The notes: generated by a model from the sequence alone, not told the origin. DNA of 64,000 nucleotides from Minwuia sp048007105 (GCF_048007105.1 NZ_CP180352.1:3224001-3288000), one strand, 5' to 3'. Shown: positions 26,756 to 36,107, counted from the first letter of the stretch. Numbers and translations: made by a program.

Positions 26756-28559
26756 ATGCCCCCCATCCTCCATCTTCGCGACGTCCATCTGACCTTCGGC
26801 GGCAAGCCGTTGCTGGACGGGGCCGAACTGGCTGTCGAGCCGGGCGAGCGGGTGGCGCTGGTCGGCCGGCAACGGGTCGGGCAAGTCGACCCTTCTGAAG
26901 ATCGTGGCGGGCACCGTCGATGCCGACAGTGCCGACATCTTCCGCCAGCCCGGCGTCACCACCCGCTACCTGCCGCAGGAGCCGGACCTTTCCGGCCACA
27001 CGACGGTTCTGGACTTCGTCATGGCCGGCCTTGCCCCCGGCGACGACGAACACCGGGCCAGCTATCTGCTCCAGCAACTGGGTCTGGACGGCGACGCCGA
27101 CCCGGCGCCCCTCTCCGGCGGCGAGGCCCGCCGCGCGGCTCTGGCGCGGGCCCTCGCCCCCTCGCCCGACATCCTGCTGCTTGACGAGCCGACCAACCAT
27201 CTGGATCTGCCGGCCATCGAATGGCTGGAAGGCGAACTGAAAACGTCCGGCGCGGCCATGGTGATCATCAGCCATGACCGGCGCTTCCTGCAGAACCTGA
27301 CGGCCTCGACGGTCTGGCTCGACCGCGGCCGCACGCGGAAGCTGGACCGCGGATTTGCCCATTTCGAGGAATGGCGCGACGCCGTGATCGAGGCCGAGGA
27401 GGTCGAACTGCACAAGCTCGACCGGAAGATCGCCGCCGAGACCGAATGGCTGCACAAGGGCGTCACGGCGCGGCGCAAACGCAACATGGGCCGTCTGAGG
27501 GCGCTGCACGACCTGAAGTCGGAGCGCCGCAACTTCGACCGCGCCCAGGGCACGGTTCAGATGGACGCCGCGGAGGCACAGGCCTCCGGCAAGCTGGTGC
27601 TGGAGGCCAAGAACATCACCAAGGCCTTCGGCGGCCCGCCGGTGGTGAAGGACTTCAGTCTCCGTATCCTTCGCGGCGACCGGATCGGCATTGTCGGCCC
27701 GAACGGCGCCGGCAAGACCACCCTGCTGAAACTGTTGCTGGGCGACCTCGAGCCGGACGAGGGATCGGTCCGTATCGGCACGAAACTGGAGACGGCGACG
27801 CTTGACCAGCGGCGCGAGAGCCTCGATCCGAAGCAGTCGCTGGGCGATGCGCTGACCGGCGGCGGCGGCGACCAGGTGATGGTCGGCGACAAGCCGCGCC
27901 ACGTCATCGGCTACATGAAGGACTTCCTGTTCGATCCGAAGCAGCGTCCGACCGCGATCTCGGCGCTGTCGGGCGGCGAGCGCGGACGTCTGATGCTGGC
28001 CCGCGCTCTCGCCCGGCCCTCCAATCTGCTCGTGCTCGACGAACCGACCAACGATCTCGACATCGAGACGCTGGACCTGCTGCAGGAACAGCTCGCCGAC
28101 TATCAGGGCACGATCCTGCTGGTCAGCCACGACCGCGACTTCATCGACCGCGTCGTCTCCACGACGGTGGCCTTCGAGGGCGAAGGACGCTGGCAGGTCT
28201 ATGCCGGCGGCTACACCGACATGCAGCGCCAGCGCACCGGCAAGGAGCGCGACGAGGCGAAACCGACGAAGGACGAGAAGAAGGCCGCGCCGAAGCCGAA
28301 ACCCGCGTCGGGCGGCAATGCCGGCAAGCTCAGCTACAAGCAGAAATATGCACTGGAGACCCTGCCGAAGGAGATCGCAAAGCTGGAAGAGGCCATCGGG
28401 ATACTGCAGTCCGAACTCGAAGACCCGAAGCTCTTCACCCGCGACCCGTCGCGCTTCCAGCAGATCACTCAGCAACTCGAAGCGGCCACCGTCCGCCATT
28501 CGGAAGCCGAGACCGAGTGGCTGGAACTGGAGATGCTGAGGGAAGAGATCGAGAGTTAG
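26756..28559 (+). CDS. ABC-F ATPase of the Uup type; single-base insertion in the first Walker A
   Basis: Read with one correction this is a protein of about 600 residues with two ABC cassettes and a C-terminal coiled coil (LSYKQKYALETLPKEIAKLEE) as in Uup, which acts in ribosome assembly or DNA-associated processes. The frame from ATG 26756 reaches ALVGR and then breaks at 26867-26869: GGCCGGCAACGGG should read as R-N-G-S-G-K-S-T, so one base is extra. Downstream everything is intact: LSGGEARRAALARAL, LLLLDEPTNHLD, GPNGAGKTT, LSGGERGRLMLARAL and VLDEPTNDLD. An unrepaired reading would start only at GTG/ATG near 26904 without the first Walker A. Sequencing error is favoured. It follows ettA, so the window carries two ABC-F genes in a row. 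Confidence 0.85.
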
Positions 28560-29173
28560 GCGCCCGGATCCTTCGCGTTCGCCACCACGACGATGCGCGA
28601 AACCGCAATCGCGAGGAAGGCGACGATGACGCCGATCTCGTCATTGACGTACATCGACAGAGCGACGTAGAGCGCCCCGCCGGCCAGCGACAGCGTGGCG
28701 TAGATGTCCTTGCGCAGGACGATCGGCGTCATGCCCGACAGGACATCGCGGAACATGCCGCCGGCAATGCCGGTGACGCAACCCAGCACGACGGCGAAAT
28801 GCGGCGCGATGCCGTGGACCAGGGCGACCTTGATGCCGACCAGGGTGAACAGCGCCAGTCCGATAGCGTCGAGATAGGCCAGAATTCGGAGACGCCGCCC
28901 GCCTCCGGCCTTGAGCCGGCGTGCCGCAAAGAAGGACAGCAGGGACACCGGCACGGCGGTCGTCAGGTAGGTCGCGTCCTGCAGCCAGAAGACCGGCGTG
29001 GCGCCAATCAGGAGATCACGGATCGTGCCGCCGCCGACAGCCGTCGTGACCGACAGGAAGATCGAACCGATGGGGTCGAACTCGCAGCGGACGGCCTGCA
29101 CGGCCGCCGACGCAGCCATGACCGCGGTCGCCAGCACGGTCAGGACCAGAACGAGATTGTCGACGGTCAACAC
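28556..29173 (-). CDS. TRIC/UPF0126-family membrane protein
   Basis: A 205-residue protein with seven hydrophobic segments in two pseudo-repeats, each with a glycine-rich motif: TTAVGGGTIRDLL near residue 45 and VTGIAGGMFRDVLSG near residue 132. These are the hallmarks of the bacterial trimeric intracellular cation channel family (UPF0126, YicG-like), some members of which have been described as glycine transporters. The start is GTG 29173. The stop overlaps the convergent ABC-F gene by four bases. Ion or amino acid specificity cannot be told. Confidence 0.85.
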   Translation of the reverse strand: MLTVDNLVLVLTVLATAVMAASAAVQAVRCEFDPIGSIFLSVTTAVGGGTIRDLLIGATPVFWLQDATYLTTAVPVSLLSFFAARRLKAGGGRRLRILAYLDAIGLALFTLVGIKVALVHGIAPHFAVVLGCVTGIAGGMFRDVLSGMTPIVLRKDIYATLSLAGGALYVALSMYVNDEIGVIVAFLAIAVSRIVVVANAKDPGA

Positions 29174-29212
29174 GGTCGCGCCCTCCCCTGACGGGCGGAA
29201 CCCGTCTCGCGG

Positions 29213-31369
29213 CTATTCCGCGGCGGCGGGCTGGCGCGACTTCTTGATCAGGTCGAGGATCTCCGCCGCGGCCGCAGGGATATGCGTGCCGGGGCCGTAG
29301 ATGCCGGCAACGCCCTGCTGGCGCAGCATGTCGTAGTCGCCCGACGGGATGACGCCGCCGCAGATCACCAGGATGTCGTCCGCGTCCTGCTCCTTCAGCG
29401 CCTGCATCAGCGCCGGCACAAGGGCCTTGTGACCGGCGGCGAGCGACGAGACGCCGATGACATGGACATCGTTCTCGACCGCGTCCCGGGCGACCTCTTC
29501 CGGCGTCTGGAACAGCGGGCCCACATCGACGTCGAAGCCGATATCGGCGAAGGCCGTGGCGATCACCTTGGCGCCGCGGTCGTGGCCGTCCTGCCCCATC
29601 TTCACCACCAGCATGCGCGGCCGGCGGCCTTCGGCTTCGGCGAAGGTCTCGATATCCTTGCCGATCTTCTCGAAGCCCTTGTCGCCCTCATAGGCGGCGG
29701 CATAGACGCCCGAGACCGAACGAATCTCGGCGCGGTGACGGCTGAAGATCTTTTCCATGGCGTCCGACATCTCCCCGACGGTGGCGCGGGCCCGGGCGGC
29801 ATCGACGCAGAGCGACAGCAGGTTGCCATTGCCGGCGGCGCCTTCGGTCAGCGCTTCCAGCGCCTTCTGGCAGGCCGCCTCGTCGCGGGTCGCGCGGATG
29901 TTCTTCAGCCGGCGGATCTGGGCCTCGCGCACCTTGGTGGTGTCGATATCCAGCACGTCCGGCGCGTTGTCCTGGGTCGGCTTGTACTTGTTGACGCCGA
30001 CGATCACCTCCTCGCCGCGGTCGATGCGCGCCTGCTTGCGGGTGGCGGCCTCCTCGATCCTGAGCTTCGGCATGCCTTCGGCCACGGCCTTGGTCATGCC
30101 ACCCATCTCCTCGACCTCTTCGATGATCTTCCAGGCGTCCTCGGCCAGCTGGTTGGTCAACGCCTCGACGTAATAGGAGCCGCCCAGCGGATCGACGACC
30201 TGCGGGATACCGGTCTCCTCCTGCAGCACCAGCTGGGTGTTGCGGGCGATGCGAGCCGAGAAGTCGGTCGGCAGGGCAATGGCTTCGTCCAGCGCGTTGG
30301 TATGCAGCGACTGCGTCCCGCCCAGCACCGCCGCCATGGCCTCGATGGTCGTGCGCATGACGTTGTTGTAGGGATCCTGCTCGGTCAGGCTGACGCCCGA
30401 CGTCTGGCAGTGGGTCCGCAGCATGGTCGAACGCGGATCCTTCGGATCGAACTGGCTGACGATCCGGTGCCAGAGCAGGCGCGCGGCCCGCAGCTTGGCG
30501 ACCTCCATGAAGAAGTTCATGCCGATGCAGAAGAAGAAGCTGAGCCGCGGCGCGAACTTGTCGATATCCAGACCGCGCTCCACAGCTGTCCGGACATACT
30601 CAAGACCGTCGGCCATTGTGAAGGCCAGTTCCTGCACCTGCGTCGCCCCGGCTTCCTGCATGTGATAGCCGGAAATGGAGATCGAGTTGAACCGCGGCAT
30701 GTTCTCGGCCGTGTACTCGATGATGTCGGCGACGATCCGCATCGAGGGCTCGGGCGGATAGATGTAGGTGTTGCGGACCATGAACTCCTTCAGGATGTCG
30801 TTCTGGATGGTCCCGGCCAGCTTGTCCGGCGTCACGCCCTGTTCCTCGGCGGCGACGATGTAGCCGGCGAGGCAGGGCAGCACGGCGCCGTTCATGGTCA
30901 TGGAGACCGACACCTGATCCAACGGGATCTCGTCGAACAGGATCTTCATGTCCTCGACGCTGTCGATCGCGACGCCGGCCTTGCCGACATCGCCCATGAC
31001 ACGCGGGTGGTCGCTGTCATAGCCGCGGTGGGTGGCCAGATCGAAGGCCACCGACAGGCCCTGCTGGCCGCCGGCGAGGTTGCGCTTGTAGAAGGCGTTG
31101 GACTCCTCGGCGGTGGAGAAGCCGGCATACTGGCGGATGGTCCACGGTCGGTTGGTGTACATCGTGGCACGGACGCCGCGGACATAGGGGGCGAAGCCGG
31201 GCATGCTGTCGATGTGGTCGAGACCTTCGATGTCAGCGGCCGTGTAGAGCGGCTTCACGTCGATGCCTTCGGGCGTCTTCCAGACGAGATCGTCGGCGCT
31301 GCGGCCTCGCATCTCCTTTTCCGCCGCTGCTTTCCAGTCCTCCAGCGTCTTCTTGTCCGTACCGCTCAC
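29213..31369 (-). CDS. scpA: Methylmalonyl-CoA mutase
   Basis: A 718-residue B12-dependent enzyme that isomerises methylmalonyl-CoA and succinyl-CoA. The single-chain form is complete: the catalytic barrel (RPWTIRQYAGFSTAEESN, FDLATHRGYDSDHPRV, GYHMQEAGAT, RTHCQTSGVSLTEQDPYNN) and the C-terminal cobalamin-binding domain with DGHDRG near residue 597 followed by FQTPEEVA and GGVIPSGDY. Length is normal for the homodimeric type. Start is GTG 31369. No meaB-type chaperone, epimerase or propionyl-CoA carboxylase genes are adjacent. It connects propionate, branched-chain amino acid or ethylmalonyl-CoA pathway flux to the TCA cycle. Confidence 0.95.
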   Translation of the reverse strand: MSGTDKKTLEDWKAAAEKEMRGRSADDLVWKTPEGIDVKPLYTAADIEGLDHIDSMPGFAPYVRGVRATMYTNRPWTIRQYAGFSTAEESNAFYKRNLAGGQQGLSVAFDLATHRGYDSDHPRVMGDVGKAGVAIDSVEDMKILFDEIPLDQVSVSMTMNGAVLPCLAGYIVAAEEQGVTPDKLAGTIQNDILKEFMVRNTYIYPPEPSMRIVADIIEYTAENMPRFNSISISGYHMQEAGATQVQELAFTMADGLEYVRTAVERGLDIDKFAPRLSFFFCIGMNFFMEVAKLRAARLLWHRIVSQFDPKDPRSTMLRTHCQTSGVSLTEQDPYNNVMRTTIEAMAAVLGGTQSLHTNALDEAIALPTDFSARIARNTQLVLQEETGIPQVVDPLGGSYYVEALTNQLAEDAWKIIEEVEEMGGMTKAVAEGMPKLRIEEAATRKQARIDRGEEVIVGVNKYKPTQDNAPDVLDIDTTKVREAQIRRLKNIRATRDEAACQKALEALTEGAAGNGNLLSLCVDAARARATVGEMSDAMEKIFSRHRAEIRSVSGVYAAAYEGDKGFEKIGKDIETFAEAEGRRPRMLVVKMGQDGHDRGAKVIATAFADIGFDVDVGPLFQTPEEVARDAVENDVHVIGVSSLAAGHKALVPALMQALKEQDADDILVICGGVIPSGDYDMLRQQGVAGIYGPGTHIPAAAAEILDLIKKSRQPAAAE

Positions 31370-31678
31370 GACCGTTCACCCGCTTCCTGTTTGATGTGCG
31401 TCACATATACCGCCGCGCGATGCGGCGCGCAAAGACGCGTTCTGGCGCGGTGCGTCACCCATTCCACTTGAACGGCGTGTCCGCGGTCACATTTTCACCG
31501 TGTGAAGTCACAGTCTGACTCTGACGGACCGAGATTTGCTCAATTTGCAACCCAGACGGGCCATCAGAGAAAGATTTGACCGAAATAGAAACTGGCACAC
31601 CCCTTGCTTATGTGTCTGCGTGAGTGACAAAGCGTGCCGCCGGAGAGTGCGGCAAAGGGACAAAACAGGAGACCCCAA
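31370..31678. other. Divergent regulatory region between methylmalonyl-CoA mutase and a small protein gene
   Basis: 309 bases without a gene. It contains a small palindrome TTCAC-CGT-GTGAA at 31494-31506 and a sigma-54-type promoter at 31593-31608 reading toward the small gene at 31679. The mutase promoter must lie in the left part, but I see no clear -35/-10 pair. Confidence 0.5.
31593..31608 (+). promoter_or_regulatory. Sigma-54 (RpoN) -24/-12 promoter
   Basis: TGGCAC-N5-TTGCT with the invariant GG (31594-31595) and GC (31606-31607) separated by exactly ten bases. This is the consensus RpoN promoter on the plus strand. Transcription would start near 31619, about 60 bases before the ATG at 31679, and the leader has an AGGAGA site. 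A TTCAC-CGT-GTGAA palindrome 115-125 bases upstream of that start is well placed for an enhancer-binding activator. Confidence 0.65.
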
Positions 31679-31993
31679 ATGTACTATCTGCTCGTTGCTG
31701 CCGCCGTTTCCGTGACTGCCCCGACCGCCGACCACGGGCTGATCACCATCGAAGACAACGTCAAGCCGGCTCAGGGCCTGAGCGCCTACGACCTGCAGCG
31801 CATCAACTACAACGTGCGCAACTGGGAAGCCGAACTCGGCAGCGAGGCCACCGTGCACTTCGGCACCTTCGACGATCTGGAGGCTTGCAAGGCCGCCCGC
31901 GCCGATCTGCGCATCGCCATGCGCGAAGCCGGGACCTACGAGCAGATGCGCTCCAACTGCTACGAGAGCAAGGAGCAGGTCGCGAGCAACTGA
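31679..31993 (+). CDS. Small protein under a predicted sigma-54 promoter, unknown function
   Basis: A 104-residue protein. ATG 31679 has AGGAGA seven bases upstream; an in-frame upstream start at 31634 lies too close to the promoter. The N terminus MYYLLVAAAVSVTAP is hydrophobic but lacks basic residues, so export is possible and not clear. The rest is hydrophilic with two cysteines (LEACKAARADL and MRSNCYESK). No family recognised. A strong terminator follows at 32021. It is convergent with the tail of the Srf operon. Confidence 0.7.
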   Translation: MYYLLVAAAVSVTAPTADHGLITIEDNVKPAQGLSAYDLQRINYNVRNWEAELGSEATVHFGTFDDLEACKAARADLRIAMREAGTYEQMRSNCYESKEQVASN

Positions 31994-32020
31994 TCACGCG
32001 ATCCCCGATACTTCAGCAAG

Positions 32021-32049
32021 AAGGGCGGTCCCGACGGGCCGCCCTTTTT
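32021..32049. terminator. Rho-independent terminator, probably bidirectional
   Basis: Stem AAGGGCGG / CCGCCCTT with an inner CCC-GAC-GGG pairing, followed by TTTTT on the plus strand. On the minus strand the same stem is followed by TTCTT. It lies between the convergent ends of the small gene (31993) and the Srf operon (32067), so it can stop both transcripts. Confidence 0.85.
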
Positions 32050-32066
32050 CGTTGCCGTTACCTCGC

Positions 32067-32561
32067 TCAGTTGGACAAGGCGTCGATTTCCCGGTCCAGC
32101 GCCTGGGCCTGGCCCTGCAGCGAGTTGAGCTGGCTGCGAAGCTGACGGGCCTTCGCGGTATCGCCGGTGGCCTGGGCCGACAACATGCGCAGTTCCGCGT
32201 CCCGCACTTCGTTGTCCAGATCGCGGACACGGTCGCGCATCGCCTGTTCCTTCTCCCGCGTGATGCGGTTTTCGCGGCGCGCGCGCTCGATGGCCCGGTC
32301 CTGTTCGGCCAGCTGGTCGGTCAGCGCGGCAATCTGCTCTTCCTGCATCTGCCGCTCCTCGTCCAGCGCCTCCCGGTCGCTTTCCAGCCCCAGCGCGGCG
32401 TCCTGGGCGGCCTGCTGCCGCTGTTCGGCCTCCCGAACCCGGCGTTCGGGGCCGCCTGAAAGCGCATCCGCCTTCTGCTGCTGGTAGGTGGTGCACCCCT
32501 CCCCTGCGATCGCAAGTCCGATCAGGGCGGCAACCGCCGCCAGTCGATGTCGTCGTATCAT
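32067..32561 (-). CDS. Coiled-coil lipoprotein, last gene of the Srf operon
   Basis: A 164-residue lipoprotein precursor. Signal MIRRHRLAAVAALIGLAIAGEGC with lipidated Cys23, then an almost continuous charged coiled coil (REAEQRQQAAQDAALGLESD, EEQIAALTDQLAEQDRAIER, and so on) to the C terminus. The start overlaps the stop of the upstream lipoprotein gene as ATGA. Such lipoproteins can act as periplasmic rods or tethers at the outer membrane. No named family recognised. Together with its neighbour it would supply the outer-membrane end of the system. Confidence 0.78.
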   Translation of the reverse strand: MIRRHRLAAVAALIGLAIAGEGCTTYQQQKADALSGGPERRVREAEQRQQAAQDAALGLESDREALDEERQMQEEQIAALTDQLAEQDRAIERARRENRITREKEQAMRDRVRDLDNEVRDAELRMLSAQATGDTAKARQLRSQLNSLQGQAQALDREIDALSN

Positions 32562-33334
32562 CCGATCCTCACGGCCCTGTTGATGGCTTCAAGTTCGTTG
32601 CGTTCTCGTTCGAGGGCGGCAATCTGCTGGTTCATTTCGCCGATCTGCGCCTCCAGCTGGGCTGTGTTCTGGCCGCCGGCACGCAGTTCCCGGACAACTT
32701 CCTCATAGTTGTCACGCTCGTCGCGCAGGTTTTCCAGCGTGTCGTCCATGACGTCGATATTGGCTTCGAGCCGGTCCTTCTCCCGGCGCAGTTCGTCCTC
32801 GCGCGCTGCGTTGGCAGCCACCTTGATGCGCACCTCTTCGAGACGCTGACGGTTCTGGTCCACGACCCGCCGTGAGGAGTCCACGAGGCGACGGAGCTTC
32901 ACGTTTTTCGCCTCGATCTCCTCGGTCACCAGATCGATCTCGCGGACCTGCTTTCGGGCGGCTTCCTGGCGCTTGGCGACCATGTAGCCGTCGATCGCGC
33001 CGATGGCGCCACCGACACCGGCCATGATGGCGCAACGGCCCAGCGCATTGCCGCCATTGTTGCCCAGCAAGGCGCCAAGGGCGCAGAGCCCGCCGGCTAT
33101 GACCGCCCCGGTCGCGGCGCCACCGAAGACGGTCTCGTTGAAGACCTCCGCGTCCTCGCGCAGCGCGCGCTCCTCGGGCGTCAGATTGGGGTCGTCCGAC
33201 GACGAGCCACCGAAATCGAACAGGCTGCCGCCGCCATCGGAATCCCCGGTCGTCTGGCAACCGCCGAGCAACACGGGAAAGGCAACCACGGCCACGGCCA
33301 GCACACGGGCGACCTTGCCTGCTGTTTCCGCCAT
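32558..33334 (-). CDS. Lipoprotein with glycine-zipper and coiled-coil regions
   Basis: A 258-residue lipoprotein precursor (lipobox LLGGC, Cys26). The first part is Gly/Ser/Asp-rich (SLFDFGGSSSDD), followed by a hydrophobic glycine-zipper segment (GGAATGAVIAGGLCALGALL and GVGGAIGAIDGYMVAK, about residues 70-115) and then a long coiled coil (about 120-250, EELRAGGQ...QIGEMNQQIAALERERNEL). The zipper could insert into or span a membrane. It precedes and overlaps the second coiled-coil lipoprotein and begins 12 bases after the FGE-like gene. Confidence 0.78.
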   Translation of the reverse strand: MAETAGKVARVLAVAVVAFPVLLGGCQTTGDSDGGGSLFDFGGSSSDDPNLTPEERALREDAEVFNETVFGGAATGAVIAGGLCALGALLGNNGGNALGRCAIMAGVGGAIGAIDGYMVAKRQEAARKQVREIDLVTEEIEAKNVKLRRLVDSSRRVVDQNRQRLEEVRIKVAANAAREDELRREKDRLEANIDVMDDTLENLRDERDNYEEVVRELRAGGQNTAQLEAQIGEMNQQIAALERERNELEAINRAVRIG

Positions 33335-33346
33335 GACACTTCTCCT

Positions 33347-34894
33347 CTACTGAAGGTTCCGTTCCGACAGCTCCTGCAGGGAGCTGAAGATATCACCACG
33401 GGCCGAGGTGCCCGACTTGCGCACCAGGCCGACGTGATCGACAACGCTGTCGGTCAGCGCGCGCAGATGCTCAAGACCGCGTTCGTCGTACTGGACTTTG
33501 AGCGCACCGGCCTGCGATTTCAGCGGCCCGTCGCCATAATCACCCGCAATGGTCGTGAGCCTGTCGAGATAGTATTGCAGGTTGAACTCGAGCACCTGTT
33601 GATCCTCGTTACGATTCTTTTCGTAGCGCTCGCGCCGCTCCGCATTCGACGTGCTCTCGACCAGGCGGCTCCATCGTTCGACGATGGCGATGTCCGTGGC
33701 CACCCGGCGGGCGGCGAAGATCGCGTTGGAGAGCAGTTCGCGCGCCGCACGGTCGCGTTGCTCGTTCCGGGTACGGATGCTCTCGGCAATGACCGCTGAA
33801 AGATTCTGGAGCCGCCGCTTCATTTCCTCCGACGGCGCGGCCTCGGCCAGCGCGCGGGCCTCCTGAACCGGATCGGCCTTCTCTTCGGCCAGGGCCGTTG
33901 CCGGCGCCGACGGATCTTCCTGCGGCAGTTTCTGCCAGTCCCGCTGCGCTTCCTCGATGCTTTCCCGCGTCGGCAAGGCCGGCGCGACCAGCACCAGGCG
34001 GAACCCGGCGGTCTCGGGCCTGCGAATGCCTTGCGCGTCGATGGGCGGGAACTCCTCGCGGTGACTGGTGCGGATATCCGTGGCGCGCGTGCGGAAGCTC
34101 CCGCCGCGCAGCGCGAAGCCGCCGGCGCGCCCGTGCAGGCGCGTGACCGCGTTGAGCCGGAACGGGTCGATGGTCATCTCGGCCGCATTGCCCAGCATGT
34201 CGTGAAGGCCAAGCGGGTTCGGCTTCAGCGTCCCGATCAGGTTGAGCTCCCGGTATGAGTTCCCGTCATGGATCACACGTTCGTCCAGTTCTGCCGCAGG
34301 AAAAGGCAGCCGGTCGGCAAATTCTGCCGGGCTGACCCTGCTGCCGCCGCGGGCCGCATACTCCCACTCCGCCTCTGTCGGCAACCGGAGGAAGCCGGGT
34401 GCCCCCTCCTCGGCCGGCAGCTTCTTCGGCGCATTCTTCAGCAGCCAGTCGGAATAGCGTTCGGCGAACAGGGCGGCTTCGGCCCACGTCAGCCGGGTTG
34501 CCGGCTTTTCGAGTTCGGTGTCGGCGGCATCCGGGCAATCGCCGTCGATGGCGGCGTACTGCATCGCCGAAACCTCGTACTTGCCGAGGAAATAGTGCCG
34601 CGCCGGTTCCCCGCCCTGCTCCGAGAAGGCGCCGGAGAGCCACGCATTGTGGCGGAACTCCGCATAGCCGCGATCCGGCTCCAGGGTGCCCAACGGAATT
34701 CGCTGGTCCTCCAGCATTCCGTCCCCGGGCACGCGGATCTTCCGGAACGTCATCGCGCCGCCGCAGGGCATGGGCAGCGTCAGGTCGCCATCCATCGGTG
34801 CGGGGTTGCTGCTCTCGGGCTTCCACTCCGCCAGAGCCGGAACGGCGGCAGTCAGGAGCACCGCAGCGAGCGCGCTACATGTCGCGTATCTCAT
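33347..34894 (-). CDS. Periplasmic FGE/SUMF1-fold protein without active-site cysteines
   Basis: A 515-residue exported protein (signal MRYATCSALAAVLLTAAVPALA). Residues about 40-305 form a formylglycine-generating-enzyme (SUMF1) fold: YFLGKYEVSAMQYAAI, RLTWAEAALFAERYSDWLL, LPTEAEWEYAARGGSR, GLHDMLGNAAEMT, ALRGGSFRT and RPETAGFRLVL are the standard landmarks. The cysteine pair that true FGEs use in the DIRTSHR...GFR region is absent, so it is unlikely to make formylglycine and is better seen as a binding or scaffold module. The C-terminal 200 residues are helical and coiled. It overlaps the permease gene by 20 bases. Confidence 0.85.
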   Translation of the reverse strand: MRYATCSALAAVLLTAAVPALAEWKPESSNPAPMDGDLTLPMPCGGAMTFRKIRVPGDGMLEDQRIPLGTLEPDRGYAEFRHNAWLSGAFSEQGGEPARHYFLGKYEVSAMQYAAIDGDCPDAADTELEKPATRLTWAEAALFAERYSDWLLKNAPKKLPAEEGAPGFLRLPTEAEWEYAARGGSRVSPAEFADRLPFPAAELDERVIHDGNSYRELNLIGTLKPNPLGLHDMLGNAAEMTIDPFRLNAVTRLHGRAGGFALRGGSFRTRATDIRTSHREEFPPIDAQGIRRPETAGFRLVLVAPALPTRESIEEAQRDWQKLPQEDPSAPATALAEEKADPVQEARALAEAAPSEEMKRRLQNLSAVIAESIRTRNEQRDRAARELLSNAIFAARRVATDIAIVERWSRLVESTSNAERRERYEKNRNEDQQVLEFNLQYYLDRLTTIAGDYGDGPLKSQAGALKVQYDERGLEHLRALTDSVVDHVGLVRKSGTSARGDIFSSLQELSERNLQ

Positions 34895-36107
34895 TGCTCG
34901 GCTCCAGACGGTTGAAATGAAGGCCGATGAGCGCCGCCGGGGTCAGCGAGAAGAAAAGCACACCCGCTGCACCCACGGCCAATGCCGACCCTGTGATGCG
35001 GCAGGCCTGCCCCTCGGCCCCGAAGCTGCCGGCGAAGTAGCTGTTGATCCAGAGGGACGCGCCCCAGGCCAGAACACTCCCAAGCACGATGCCGCTTGCC
35101 GCCAGGAAGACTGCCTGGGTTACGGGAAAGCCGACGAGCCAGCTCCGCCCGTAGCCGATCAGGGCCAGCATCGCGACCGTGCGGCGCTTCCGGGCGGCCG
35201 CAGCCCACTGGATCGCCGCCAGGCTGCCGGCCAGCCCGACAACGCCCAGGATGATGATCGCATTCAGCACCGCGCCAATGTTGCGGTCCAGTTCGATGGC
35301 CGATCCGATGCGCACTTCCTGGGTGCTGACGCTGAGGTCCTGTTCGTTTCTGAGATAACGCGCCAGTCCTGACACATCCTCGATTGCCGAGGCGTAGAGA
35401 CGGAAGCTCGGGAAAACATCGCTCTCCGGATGCGCCTCTCCGGCGGGCGCGCCCAGTTCCGGCGCAGCGTAACCGTCGCGGAAGCCTTCGATGGCGCGCA
35501 GCAGTTCGGGCCGGACGAACACGACCGTTCCGCCATGACGCACGGCTGCGGCCACGCCACGGACCGTGGCGTCGATGCCGGATGCTTCGATGCGGCCATC
35601 CGAACGGCGACGCTCCACATCCAGGAACAGTCGGTTTCCGACGGTCAAGCCGGTCTGTTCGGCAACCGCCGCAGTGATCAGAACATCGCTGATCGTATCT
35701 AGCCCCGGCGTCGCGCCGCCGAAGACCGGATCGCCGGGACCTGTCGGCGTCAGCGAAACCCGCAGAGGCCTCAGGTTGTCGCCTTCGGCCGGGGTGATAT
35801 CGACCTGTGCCGCCGCGAAGCGCGTCGAGGGCATGACAAAGGCAACGTCGGGGCGCGCACGCATGGCCTCGAACCAGGCAGCGTCGAAGCGGCGCGCGCC
35901 GGTCGCGTCCAGGGTGATCCGCCGCATCGACGGATCCGCGCGGAGCCGGTCGAAGATCTCGCCCACAATGCCGGACTGCAATCCGCTCAGCACCAGCAAC
36001 GGCGCAAGGACGGCGGCGATGGCAAGCGATACGGCGAACGCGACCGGCCATTCGTCGAAAAGATCGGCAGAGGCCAGGCGGCCGAGATGAACAGGGCTGA
36101 AGCTCAT
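34875..36107 (-). CDS. MacB/FtsX-type ABC transporter permease
   Basis: A 410-residue inner-membrane protein with one N-terminal span (AVSLAIAAVLAPLLVLSGL), a large periplasmic domain of about 230 residues, and three C-terminal spans (AIIILGVVGLAGSLAAIQWA, FLAASGIVLGSVLAWGASLW, AVGAAGVLFFSLTPAALIGL). This four-span layout with a big periplasmic loop is that of MacB, LolC/E and FtsX, which do mechanotransmission across the envelope and do not move solutes through a channel. Start ATG 36107 overlaps the ATPase stop (ATGA). It lies inside the Srf operon between the ATPase and the FGE-like protein. Confidence 0.85.
   Translation of the reverse strand: MSFSPVHLGRLASADLFDEWPVAFAVSLAIAAVLAPLLVLSGLQSGIVGEIFDRLRADPSMRRITLDATGARRFDAAWFEAMRARPDVAFVMPSTRFAAAQVDITPAEGDNLRPLRVSLTPTGPGDPVFGGATPGLDTISDVLITAAVAEQTGLTVGNRLFLDVERRRSDGRIEASGIDATVRGVAAAVRHGGTVVFVRPELLRAIEGFRDGYAAPELGAPAGEAHPESDVFPSFRLYASAIEDVSGLARYLRNEQDLSVSTQEVRIGSAIELDRNIGAVLNAIIILGVVGLAGSLAAIQWAAAARKRRTVAMLALIGYGRSWLVGFPVTQAVFLAASGIVLGSVLAWGASLWINSYFAGSFGAEGQACRITGSALAVGAAGVLFFSLTPAALIGLHFNRLEPSNEIRDM

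Noticed and set aside
26661..28499. 612-residue minus-strand ORF over the second ABC-F gene
   Set aside because: It is antisense to intact ABC cassettes and has no motifs of its own.
29282..31471. 729-residue plus-strand ORF over the mutase
   Set aside because: It is antisense to methylmalonyl-CoA mutase and shows no protein family signal.
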